6,282 bases of DNA. Source: Chloroflexota bacterium. Its GTDB lineage: Bacteria > Chloroflexota > Dehalococcoidia > JABGRK01. This document shows, piece by piece, positions 1 to 5,716 of the stretch; the first letter of the stretch is position 1, and every line of letters starts with the position of its first letter. Location: the NCBI GenBank assembly GCA_030665485.1, contig DAOUZV010000071.1:1-6282 (forward strand). The letters run 5' to 3'. The notes under the pieces are model-generated. The model saw only the letters and a program-made list of their open reading frames with translations, was not told where the DNA came from and did not search any database. The position numbers were made by a program, and so were the translations under genes.

Positions 1-1167
1 GGCGCCGAGTCCGAACTGAGCACCGTCGGTGAACCTAGTGCTGGCGTTTACATATACCGCCGCCGTATCCACCTCATCCAGAAAGCGCATTGCTGCCATG
101 TAGTCATTACTGACAATGGCCTCGGAGTGCCCGGAGCCATATTTTTCTATATGATCCAGCGCCTCATCCAGTGAGTCGACTACCTTGACTGCTGCTATCA
201 GCGCCAGAAACTCCTTGCCCCAGTCCTCATCCGTGCTGGCGGTCAGCTTCAATGTCGAATTAGATTTAAGTATATCCAACGCTCGTGCATCGCAATGCAT
301 CTCAACGCCTGCCTTGTTCCACTCCGCAGCAACCTTGGGCAGATAGCTGGCGGCTACATCTTTATGCACCAGCAGGCAATCAAGCGCATTGCACACGGTG
401 GGGCGCTGCACCTTGGCGTTGTAGGCAATTGCCACAGCATTGTCTATATCCGCAGCCTTATCCACATAGGTATGGCACACACCGATACCACCCGTTAACA
501 CCGACATGGTGGCGTTTTCGGAGACGAACTTAATCAGGTTGGCCCCGCCCCTGGGTATCAGGAGATCGACCGCCCACTTCATTTTAAGCAGGTGATTTAC
601 CAGATCCCTGTCGGGGTTTTCTATGTACTGGATAGTGCCATCAGGCAGCCCGGCTATGGCACAGGCCTCTGTCGCCACCTTTACCAGCGCTGTATTGGAG
701 TTTATGGTCTCCTTGCCGCCGCGCAGTATTACCGCATTACCTGATTTTAAGCACAGGCTGGATATATCTATAGTAACGTTGGGTCTGCTCTCATAGATGG
801 CTGCGATCACCCCAAGAGGCACCCGCCTTCTACCCAGCATAAGCCCGTTGGGCAGTGTTTTATTGTCGAAGCTCTCGCCAACCGGATCGGGAAGTGCCGC
901 CACCGAACGCACATCGGCAGCCATTCCCCGTAATCGCTCGGAATTGAGAATAAGCCTGTCCAGCATGGCATCACCCATGCCCGAAGCCTTGGCCGCGTCG
1001 CTGTCGATCTTATTGGCTGCGAGGATTGTCTTTTCCTCTGCTATCAGGGCATCGGCAATATTCAACAACGCTTCGTTTTTTATGGCGGTTGATGTATGGG
1101 CCAGTTTGCGAGCGGCTGCCTCTCCCTTGGTGCCCATCTGATCCAGTTTTTCTATTTCGCTTGCCAT
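1..1167 (-). CDS. proA: Glutamate-5-semialdehyde dehydrogenase (gamma-glutamyl phosphate reductase), 3' end cut by window edge
   Basis: This enzyme reduces L-glutamyl 5-phosphate with NADPH to glutamate-5-semialdehyde, the second step of proline synthesis from glutamate, in the cytoplasm. Reading leftward from ATG at 1167 gives 389 uninterrupted codons with no stop. The family is usually about 415-420 residues, so only about 30 C-terminal residues are missing. ALDH-superfamily landmarks are in order: RRVPLGVIAAIYESRPNVT (113-131), ILRGG (147-151), DLLIPRGG (201-208), the catalytic cysteine Cys259 within QRPTVCNALD, and near the end RFTDGAQFGLGA, a family C-terminal signature. The start is supported by an AGGGAG ribosome-binding site 8 nt upstream. 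The gene lies 39 nt after proB on the same strand, so the two are almost certainly co-transcribed. I checked the frame from residue 1 to 389 and found no frameshift. The identification is secure. Confidence 0.97.
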   Translation of the reverse strand, partial: MASEIEKLDQMGTKGEAAARKLAHTSTAIKNEALLNIADALIAEEKTILAANKIDSDAAKASGMGDAMLDRLILNSERLRGMAADVRSVAALPDPVGESFDNKTLPNGLMLGRRRVPLGVIAAIYESRPNVTIDISSLCLKSGNAVILRGGKETINSNTALVKVATEACAIAGLPDGTIQYIENPDRDLVNHLLKMKWAVDLLIPRGGANLIKFVSENATMSVLTGGIGVCHTYVDKAADIDNAVAIAYNAKVQRPTVCNALDCLLVHKDVAASYLPKVAAEWNKAGVEMHCDARALDILKSNSTLKLTASTDEDWGKEFLALIAAVKVVDSLDEALDHIEKYGSGHSEAIVSNDYMAAMRFLDEVDTAAVYVNASTRFTDGAQFGLGA

Positions 1168-1175
1168 GGTGTTAA

Positions 1176-1181
1176 CTCCCT
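1176..1181 (-). promoter_or_regulatory. Ribosome-binding site of proA
   Basis: The minus strand reads AGGGAG, 8 nt before the proA ATG at 1167. It sits in the 39-nt proB-proA gap and decides the start in favour of this ATG over the in-frame Met at residue 11. proB has no such site. Confidence 0.75.
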
Positions 1182-1206
1182 ATTTTGATTGGCATTTACA
1201 GGTTTT

Positions 1207-2319
1207 TTACAACACGGCAAGGTTGTTGCGGTGCATTACCTCGGTGCCGTATTCGTGGCCCAATATTTCGAGAATATCGTCAGATTGTTGGCCCATAATC
1301 TGGGCTATATCGGCAGCGCTGTAGTTGGATATACCGCAGGCGATACGGGTTCCGTTGCTGTTGACTATGTTAATTATGTCGCCGCGCTTGAATTTACCCC
1401 TCACCTCCATAACGCCGGCTGGCAGTAGGCTTTTGCCATCTTGCGTCAGCGCCACAACTGCTCCGTTGTCGATAGTCAGTCCACCTTTGGATGACAGCCC
1501 GCTGAGCATCCAGCGCTTGCGGCTCTCCATCTTGCTGGTTGTTGTGGGGAATAACGTACCCATTTTTTTGCCGCTTACAACGTGTGCAATTACATCTGGC
1601 TCTTGCCCGTAGGCGATGATCACGGATGTGCTGCACGATGTGGCCAGCTTTGCCGCCTCTATTTTTGTTCCCATGCCGCCGGTGGCACGCTTGCTTCTGG
1701 TTTTGCCCGCCATTTTTTCTATATCTGCGTTTATTTCTTTTACCTCGTGTATCAATTCGGCATTTGAGTCCACTGCGGGATCGGCGGTATATAGTCCGGT
1801 CACGTCGCTGAGCAACAGTAGCAGATCCGCATCGACCAGATTGGCAACCATGGCCGAAAGGTTATCGTTATCGCCGAACTTGAATTCTTCTATTTCATCT
1901 ATGGCTACCACGTCGTTTTCGTTTACTATGGGCACAACTCCAAGCTCAAGCAGTGCCATCAGTGTATTTCTAGCGTTCAGGTAGCCCTGTCGATCAGTCA
2001 GGTCGGTTTTGGTTAGCAGCGTCTGCGCTATGGTTATCCCGTGTGCGCTGAATAGCTTTTCGTATGTGTTCATCATGCGGTTTTGCCCCACCGATGCCAG
2101 CACTTGTTTAAATGGAATATCCTTACGGTCTTTTTCTATGCCAAGCTTTTTACGCCCGGCGGTTATAGCTCCGGAGGATACCAAAATAAAATCCAATTTC
2201 TTTTTACGTAGATTGGCGATCTGATTTACTAGGTTGGCCATAGCGGCCTCATCCAGACCATCGGTTCCGCCGGTAATCAGGTTCGTTCCAAGTTTTACTA
2301 CGATACGCTTGTATAACAT
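1207..2319 (-). CDS. proB: Glutamate 5-kinase with C-terminal PUA domain
   Basis: It phosphorylates L-glutamate with ATP to L-glutamyl 5-phosphate, the first and usually proline-inhibited step of proline synthesis. The product is labile and passes to ProA, encoded next. The 370-residue protein has the family's usual length. The amino-acid-kinase domain (about 1-255) shows VVKLGTN (7-13), LVSSGAITAGRKKLG (46-60), PIVNENDVV (130-138), FGDNDNLSA (148-156), SDVTGLYTADP (171-181), GGMGTKI (214-220) and GTLFP (254-258). The rest (about 276-353) fits a PUA domain, as in the long bacterial ProB form. The ATG at 2319 gives the expected N-terminus MLYKRIVVKLGT. No Shine-Dalgarno-like sequence precedes it, and a strong -10 box ends only 8 nt away, so the mRNA may be leaderless. 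The stop is TAA at 1207-1209, followed 39 nt later by proA. Confidence 0.97.
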   Translation of the reverse strand: MLYKRIVVKLGTNLITGGTDGLDEAAMANLVNQIANLRKKKLDFILVSSGAITAGRKKLGIEKDRKDIPFKQVLASVGQNRMMNTYEKLFSAHGITIAQTLLTKTDLTDRQGYLNARNTLMALLELGVVPIVNENDVVAIDEIEEFKFGDNDNLSAMVANLVDADLLLLLSDVTGLYTADPAVDSNAELIHEVKEINADIEKMAGKTRSKRATGGMGTKIEAAKLATSCSTSVIIAYGQEPDVIAHVVSGKKMGTLFPTTTSKMESRKRWMLSGLSSKGGLTIDNGAVVALTQDGKSLLPAGVMEVRGKFKRGDIINIVNSNGTRIACGISNYSAADIAQIMGQQSDDILEILGHEYGTEVMHRNNLAVL

Positions 2320-2327
2320 TGCGCATA

Positions 2328-2355
2328 ATTATAACACAAACATAGATAGGGACAA
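2328..2355 (-). promoter_or_regulatory. Predicted sigma-70/A-type promoter of proBA
   Basis: On the minus strand a -35-like TTGTCC (2350-2355, 4 of 6 consensus bases) is followed after 16 nt by a perfect TATAAT (2328-2333). A TGn extended -10 element makes this TGTTATAAT (2328-2336). Transcription would be expected to start at about 2320-2322, only 1-3 nt before the proB ATG at 2319. The boxes are seen directly; promoter activity is inferred. Confidence 0.65.
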
Positions 2356-2363
2356 GCAAAGGC

Positions 2364-2372
2364 TGTTATAAT
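2364..2372 (+). promoter_or_regulatory. Predicted extended -10 promoter of tsaD
   Basis: TGTTATAAT (TATAAT at 2367-2372) lies 32 nt before the tsaD ATG, giving an expected start of transcription near 2379-2380 and a leader of about 25 nt. No good -35 is present at 16-18 nt spacing (2344-2349 reads AGATAG), so the TGn extension would have to compensate. A second TATAAT at 2401-2406 overlaps the tsaD start codon and cannot be its promoter. Confidence 0.5.
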
Positions 2373-2387
2373 AGTCGCTAAGTATTA

Positions 2388-2405
2388 ATGAACGGTCAGA
2401 TATAA
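2388..2405 (+). other. Possible five-codon leader ORF overlapping the tsaD start
   Basis: ATG AAC GGT CAG ATA TAA encodes MNGQI. Its stop at 2403-2405 shares one base with the tsaD ATG at 2405-2407 (TAATG). It lies inside the predicted leader of the tsaD mRNA. Neither this ATG nor that of tsaD has a recognisable Shine-Dalgarno site, so coupled termination and re-initiation is conceivable. An ORF this short arises easily by chance, so this is only a candidate. Confidence 0.2.
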
Positions 2406-3391
2406 TGAAAATCCTTGGAATAGAATCATCTTGCGACGAGACGGCAGCGGCGGTTGTCGAAAATGGCGTAAAGATATTCTCTAACGTTGTTGCATCGCAG
2501 GTGGATATCCATGCGCGGTACGGCGGCATTGTACCGGAGGTGGCATCGCGCCAGCATTTGCTGTCGATTACCCCCATAGTACAAAAAGCTATGGATGATG
2601 CACAAGTCGGTTGGAAAGATATCTCCGCCATTGCAGTTACCAGCGGGCCGGGGCTTGCCGGTTCGCTACTGGTGGGATTGAGCATGGCCAAGACGCTGGC
2701 ATGGGCGCATAGACTGTCTTTAGTCGGAGTCAATCATCTGGAGGGGCATATATACGCTAATTGGCTTATCGACGATGTGCCGGGCTTTCCTTTAATATGC
2801 CTCATTGTCTCTGGCGGCCATTCCGATTTGATATTGATGAGAGGCCACGGCGATTACGTAAGGCTGGGGTGCACCCGCGATGATGCCGCTGGCGAGGCCT
2901 TTGATAAGGTGGCGCGCATTTTAGGTGTGGGCTATCCTGGAGGACCAGCGATCGAAAAGGTATCACGTGACTCGGCGAACAGCGCTGATTATCCGTTGCC
3001 GCGCGCTTGGCTAAAGGGAAGCTATGATTTTAGCTTCAGCGGCCTGAAAACGGCGGTATTACGCCTGTTTAATTGCCTAGATGAGCCCAAGCCTGCTAGT
3101 GATATCGCCGCCAGTTTTCAGGAAGCTGTGGTTGATGTGCTGGCTGCCAAGACCATCGAAGTCGCTCGGAATTACAAGGTGAAGCGTATTGTCATCGCCG
3201 GAGGCGTGGCGGCCAACAAGCTGTTGCGCAAAACGGTGCAGGAACGCTCTACTATTCCTGTTTCCTGCCCTCCGCCGGCACTGTGCACTGATAATGCGGC
3301 CATGATTGCTGCTTGTGGCTATTTCCGTTTCAAACAAGGCGTAACATCTGGTTTAGGCTTAGACGTCGAACCAAATCTTAAACTAGGATAG
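2405..3391 (+). CDS. tsaD: tRNA N6-adenosine threonylcarbamoyltransferase TsaD (Kae1/YgjD/Gcp family)
   Basis: TsaD transfers the threonylcarbamoyl group from threonylcarbamoyl-AMP (made by TsaC/TsaC2) to A37 of tRNAs reading ANN codons, giving t6A. In bacteria it works with TsaB and TsaE in the cytoplasm. The 328-residue ASKHA-fold protein is close to the usual 330-345. Landmarks are the N-terminal ILGIESSCDETAAAVV (3-18), GGIVPEVASRQH (40-51), the metal-binding NHLEGH (His111 and His115), VSGGHSDL (135-142), DDAAGEAFDKVARILG (159-174), FSFSGLKTA (209-217), IAGGVAANKLLR (264-275) and the third metal ligand Asp296 in CTDNAAM. All ligands are present, so it should be active. The ATG at 2405 gives the canonical N-terminus but has no clear Shine-Dalgarno. 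It is divergent from proBA and followed by groESL after 212 bp with no visible terminator. The older name gcp, O-sialoglycoprotein endopeptidase, is a misnomer. Confidence 0.97.
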   Translation: MKILGIESSCDETAAAVVENGVKIFSNVVASQVDIHARYGGIVPEVASRQHLLSITPIVQKAMDDAQVGWKDISAIAVTSGPGLAGSLLVGLSMAKTLAWAHRLSLVGVNHLEGHIYANWLIDDVPGFPLICLIVSGGHSDLILMRGHGDYVRLGCTRDDAAGEAFDKVARILGVGYPGGPAIEKVSRDSANSADYPLPRAWLKGSYDFSFSGLKTAVLRLFNCLDEPKPASDIAASFQEAVVDVLAAKTIEVARNYKVKRIVIAGGVAANKLLRKTVQERSTIPVSCPPPALCTDNAAMIAACGYFRFKQGVTSGLGLDVEPNLKLG

Positions 3392-3480
3392 TTAAGAAAA
3401 TAAGGGTCGTAATACAGCGAATATCCGAAATCTAGCATACTGGTAATTAAAGAAATGGCATAATAAATCAGCGTTAATGG

Positions 3481-3507
3481 CTGTAAGTTGCTGTAAGTTA
3501 CTGTAAA
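3481..3507 (+). repeat. 10-bp tandem repeat upstream of the groESL promoter
   Basis: CTGTAAGTTG (3481-3490), CTGTAAGTTA (3491-3500) and a partial CTGTAAA (3501-3507) are 2.7 head-to-tail copies with a period of exactly 10 bp. The array ends 5 bp before the -35 box. Related octamers GTAAGTTA recur at 3544-3551 and 3584-3591. The remaining tsaD-groES gap before this array (3392-3480) is AT-rich and holds no ORF, hairpin or other element that I can support. Confidence 0.7.
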
Positions 3508-3512
3508 CGGGC

Positions 3513-3541
3513 TTGATTTAAAACAGAATACAGGGTATCAT
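3513..3541 (+). promoter_or_regulatory. Predicted sigma-70/A-type promoter of groESL
   Basis: TTGATT (3513-3518, 4 of 6 consensus bases) and TATCAT (3536-3541, 5 of 6) are separated by an ideal 17 nt. The expected transcription start is about 3548-3549, exactly where the CIRCE operator begins. That is the arrangement known for HrcA-controlled chaperone operons, where repressor binding blocks a vegetative promoter. Confidence 0.75.
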
Positions 3542-3548
3542 AAGTAAG

Positions 3549-3575
3549 TTAGCACTCTTCAAGCAAGAGTGCTAA
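3549..3575 (+). promoter_or_regulatory. CIRCE operator (HrcA binding site)
   Basis: TTAGCACTC (3549-3557), a 9-nt spacer and GAGTGCTAA (3567-3575) form a perfect 9-bp inverted repeat identical to the CIRCE consensus. HrcA is known to bind this element and repress groESL or dnaK operons until heat or misfolded protein titrates GroEL, which HrcA needs to stay active. Here it starts at the predicted transcription start and ends 28 nt before the groES start codon. It would also form a stem in the mRNA leader. hrcA itself is not in this window. Confidence 0.97.
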
Positions 3576-3590
3576 TTAATCTGGTAAGTT

Positions 3591-3597
3591 AAGGAGG
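3591..3597 (+). promoter_or_regulatory. Ribosome-binding site of groES
   Basis: AAGGAGG ends 6 nt before GTG at 3604 and 12 nt before the in-frame ATG at 3610. The spacing favours GTG, which adds two residues (MA) to the N-terminus. It is a near-perfect Shine-Dalgarno sequence, as expected for a highly expressed gene. Confidence 0.85.
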
Positions 3598-3603
3598 TTT
3601 GAA

Positions 3604-3897
3604 GTGGCAATGAACCTAGAACCGCTGGGTGATCGGATAGTAGTGAAGCCAATTGCCAAAGAGGAAGTAACGAAGGGTGGTATCGTTTTGCCCGATACGG
3701 CTAAGGAAAAACCGCAGGAGGGCGAGGTTATTGCAGTTGGCCCTGGTCGTATGACAGAAGAAGGAAATCGTATTGCCTTGGATGTGAAGAAGGGCGATAC
3801 AGTAGTTTACCCCAAATATAGTGGTACTGAGCTCAAGCTCGAGGGTGAGGAGTATCTAATCATGCGTGAGAGCGAGATTCTGGCCAAGAAAGGGTAA
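3604..3897 (+). CDS. groES: Co-chaperonin GroES (10-kDa chaperonin)
   Basis: GroES forms the heptameric lid that closes the GroEL folding chamber in the cytoplasm in an ATP-dependent cycle. The 97-residue protein has the family length. The N-terminal NLEPLGDRIVVKP (4-16) is the standard beta-barrel start. The mobile loop (about 18-36) carries the GroEL-contacting tripeptide IVL (27-29) within GGIVLPDTAKEKPQEG. The dome region follows (VGPGRMTEEGN, 45-55), then VKKGDTVVYPKYSGTELK (61-78) and the closing EYLIMRESEILA (83-94). GTG at 3604 is chosen as start because the AAGGAGG site is 6 nt away; ATG at 3610 is the alternative. It is the first gene of a CIRCE-controlled operon, and groEL follows after 38 nt. 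Confidence 0.97.
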   Translation: MAMNLEPLGDRIVVKPIAKEEVTKGGIVLPDTAKEKPQEGEVIAVGPGRMTEEGNRIALDVKKGDTVVYPKYSGTELKLEGEEYLIMRESEILAKKG

Positions 3898-3923
3898 ATA
3901 ATCATTCTATTTTTAAATATTAA

Positions 3924-3930
3924 GAGGAGG
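3924..3930 (+). promoter_or_regulatory. Ribosome-binding site of groEL
   Basis: GAGGAGG ends 5 nt before the groEL ATG at 3936, within the 38-nt gap after groES. The strong, well-spaced site fixes the groEL start and gives groEL its own translation initiation. Confidence 0.85.
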
Positions 3931-3935
3931 AAATA

Positions 3936-5573
3936 ATGGCCAAACAGTTATCCTATGGAGAGGAAGCTAGACGGTCTTTAAAAAAAGGCATAGATATCTT
4001 AGCCAACGCGGTCAAGATAACTCTGGGCCCTAGGGGACGTAATGTAGTGCTGGACAAGAAGTTCGGCCCTCCCAGTGTTTGCAGCGACGGAGTTACTATT
4101 GCCAAAGAGATTGATCTTGAAGATCCTTATGAGAATATGGGAGCCCAGCTTATAAAAGAGGCTGCTTCCAAGACCAACGATATTGCCGGTGATGGCACCA
4201 CCACCGCCACTGTGCTGGCTCAGGCGATTGTGGGCGAGGGCTTTAAAAACATCGCGGCCGGCGCCGATCCGATGGCTCTGAAAAAGGGCATCGAGAAAGG
4301 TGTTGCCGCTATCGTACAAGAGGTCAAGAAGATAGCCACGCCGGTTTCCGGTGAAGAGCAAATAGCGCAGGTGGCCTCGCTTTCGGCCCATGATGATGAA
4401 ATCGGTGGTCTTATTGCCGAGGTTATGGGGAAGGTGGGCAAGGATGGCGTTATAACTGTGGAGGAATCCAAGGGTATCAAGTATGAGACTGAGTTCGTTG
4501 AGGGTATGGAAATCGATCGTGGCTATATAAGCCCTTATTTCGTAACCAACGCCGAACGTATGGAAGCGGTTCTTGAGGACCCGTACATTCTGATAACCGA
4601 TAAGAAAATATCGGCCGTCTCAGATTTACTGCCTGCCCTAGAAAAGATACTCCAGGTAACCAAAAACGTTCTCATTATTGCCGAGGATGTTGATGGTGAG
4701 GCGCTGGCTACTCTGGTGGTAAACAGGCTACGTGGTACGCTAAACATTTTGGCGGTTAAGGCTCCCGGATTTGGCGACCGACGCAAGGCAATGCTTGAGG
4801 ATATAGCCATTTTGACCGGCGGCACTCTTATTACTGAGGAGATGGGCCGCAAGCTCGATTCGATAACCGCAGAGGATTTGGGAAGAGCCCGCAGAATCGT
4901 TTCTAGCAAGGATGACTCCCAGCTTATCGAAGGCAAGGGTTCGGATGAGGGGATTCAGGCTCGCATCAAGCAGATAAAGGCTCAGATTGATGAGACTACC
5001 TCCGATTTCGATCGCGAGAAACTGCAGGAGAGGCTGGCCAAACTGGCCGGAGGTGTGGCCGTAATCAAGGTCGGCGCTGCCACCGAGGTTGAGCTCAAAG
5101 AGAAGAAACATCGTGTTGAGGATGCGCTTTCTGCCACCAGGTCTGCAGTTGAAGAGGGCATAGTTCCTGGTGGAGGCATAGCTCTTATCAATGCCGTGGC
5201 TGCTCTAGATAAGGTGAAGCTGGATGCCGACGAGGCTGTTGGAATCCAGATACTCAAAAAAGCCATAGAAGAGCCGATTCGCTGGATCTGCTTCAACGCA
5301 GGCAAAGAGGGTTCGGTGGTAATAGACACCGTTAAGAAGAGCTCCGCCGGCACTGGATACGATGCTGAAAAAGGCGAATACGGTAGCATGGTGGAGAAAG
5401 GCATTATAGACCCGGCCAAGGTTACACGTGCAGCGCTGGAAAATGCAGCCAGTGCCGCTGCTATGGTACTGACCACCGAGGCTCTGGTGACAGATGTTCC
5501 CGAAAAAGACAAGATGCCGATGATGCCTCCTGGTGGCATGGGTGATATGGGTGGCATGGGTGGCATGTACTAA
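3936..5573 (+). CDS. groEL: Chaperonin GroEL (60-kDa chaperonin, Hsp60/Cpn60)
   Basis: GroEL is the double-ring, 14-subunit ATPase that folds proteins in its cavity under the GroES lid. The 545-residue length is typical. Equatorial ATP-site motifs are VKITLGPRGRNVVLD (26-40), Asp51 in CSDGVTIAKEI, and GDGTTTATVLAQ (85-96, Asp86). The residue matching the hydrolytic Asp398 of E. coli is Asp396 in RVEDALSATR. The signature AVEEGIVPGGGIAL (404-417) is present, as is the C-terminal equatorial part DPAKVTRAALENAASAA (492-508). The apical domain (about 190-375) contains GYISPYFVTN (196-205) and KAPGFGDRRKAMLEDIAILT (275-294). The tail ends in the cavity-lining Gly-Met repeat GGMGDMGGMGGMY (533-545). 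All catalytic residues are intact. It is second in the operon, sharing the CIRCE promoter with groES, and a long hairpin lies downstream. About 40% of its Ile codons are ATA by hand count. Confidence 0.98.
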   Translation: MAKQLSYGEEARRSLKKGIDILANAVKITLGPRGRNVVLDKKFGPPSVCSDGVTIAKEIDLEDPYENMGAQLIKEAASKTNDIAGDGTTTATVLAQAIVGEGFKNIAAGADPMALKKGIEKGVAAIVQEVKKIATPVSGEEQIAQVASLSAHDDEIGGLIAEVMGKVGKDGVITVEESKGIKYETEFVEGMEIDRGYISPYFVTNAERMEAVLEDPYILITDKKISAVSDLLPALEKILQVTKNVLIIAEDVDGEALATLVVNRLRGTLNILAVKAPGFGDRRKAMLEDIAILTGGTLITEEMGRKLDSITAEDLGRARRIVSSKDDSQLIEGKGSDEGIQARIKQIKAQIDETTSDFDREKLQERLAKLAGGVAVIKVGAATEVELKEKKHRVEDALSATRSAVEEGIVPGGGIALINAVAALDKVKLDADEAVGIQILKKAIEEPIRWICFNAGKEGSVVIDTVKKSSAGTGYDAEKGEYGSMVEKGIIDPAKVTRAALENAASAAAMVLTTEALVTDVPEKDKMPMMPPGGMGDMGGMGGMY

Positions 5574-5604
5574 AGCCGTCAAAGTAAGACAAGTATAAGT
5601 ATTA

Positions 5605-5643
5605 AAAGGGGATAGCTGCTTTTAGCAAGTAGCTATCCCCTTT
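5605..5643 (+). terminator. Predicted transcription terminator hairpin after groEL
   Basis: AAAGGGGATAGCT (5605-5617) pairs perfectly with AGCTATCCCCTTT (5631-5643), 13 bp. The stem extends inward by a G-U, a C-G and two U-A pairs (5618-5621 with 5627-5630) around a 5-nt loop. It begins 31 nt after the groEL stop. The downstream T-run is only three bases and lies within the stem, so as an intrinsic terminator on the plus strand it is atypical. On the minus strand the run after the stem is slightly better (TTTTAAT). It probably isolates groESL from the next gene and could also protect the mRNA end. Confidence 0.7.
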
Positions 5644-5703
5644 CCAATTGTCTGTTGCTTAGGCAAAAGTATATCTGGTAATATTGCTCAAGGCATTCTT
5701 AGT

Positions 5704-5710
5704 AAAGGAG
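5704..5710 (+). promoter_or_regulatory. Ribosome-binding site deciding a TTG start
   Basis: AAAGGAG ends 6 nt before TTG at 5717, in the frame of the debranching-type protein. A GTG at 5712 is out of frame and meets a stop quickly. The next in-frame ATG is at 5750, 39 nt away, which is too far. This supports TTG as the start codon. Confidence 0.65.
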
Positions 5711-5716
5711 AGTGAT

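Larger units (their letters stand above)
2328..2372. repeat. Inverted repeat formed by two opposed extended -10 boxes
   Basis: ATTATAACA at 2328-2336 and TGTTATAAT at 2364-2372 are exact reverse complements, 9 bp each, separated by 27 bp. Each arm is an extended -10 element pointing away from the centre, toward proB on the left and tsaD on the right. The match does not extend beyond the nine bases on either side. Confidence 0.7.

Noticed and set aside
797..1141. 114-codon plus-strand ORF
   Set aside because: It lies wholly antisense to proA, which has clear family motifs; its low-complexity Ser/Ala/Ile composition is typical of a shadow frame and it has no ribosome-binding site.
1616..1984. 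122-codon plus-strand ORF
   Set aside because: It is antisense to the intact proB kinase domain, is Ser-rich, and shows no recognisable family.
2401..2406. Second TATAAT on the plus strand
   Set aside because: It overlaps the tsaD start codon, so it would start transcription inside the gene; no -35 or TGn extension accompanies it.
2329..2733. 134-codon minus-strand ORF ending at the proB promoter
   Set aside because: It covers the tsaD start and the divergent promoter in antisense; tsaD is clearly the real gene and this frame has no recognisable motif.
4982..5566. 194-codon minus-strand ORF opposite groEL
   Set aside because: It is the reverse complement of the conserved groEL equatorial region. 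The length is a by-product of codon composition, and the Pro/Met-rich start is the antisense of the Gly-Met tail.
5526..5573. Short tandem GGTGGCATG-like repeat
   Set aside because: It encodes the ordinary Gly-Met tail of GroEL and needs no separate explanation.
5648..5684. Possible promoter for the debranching-type gene (TTGTCT or TTGCTT with TATATC or TAATAT)
   Set aside because: Several weak box pairs can be drawn, none with both good boxes and good spacing; a promoter is expected here but I cannot place it.
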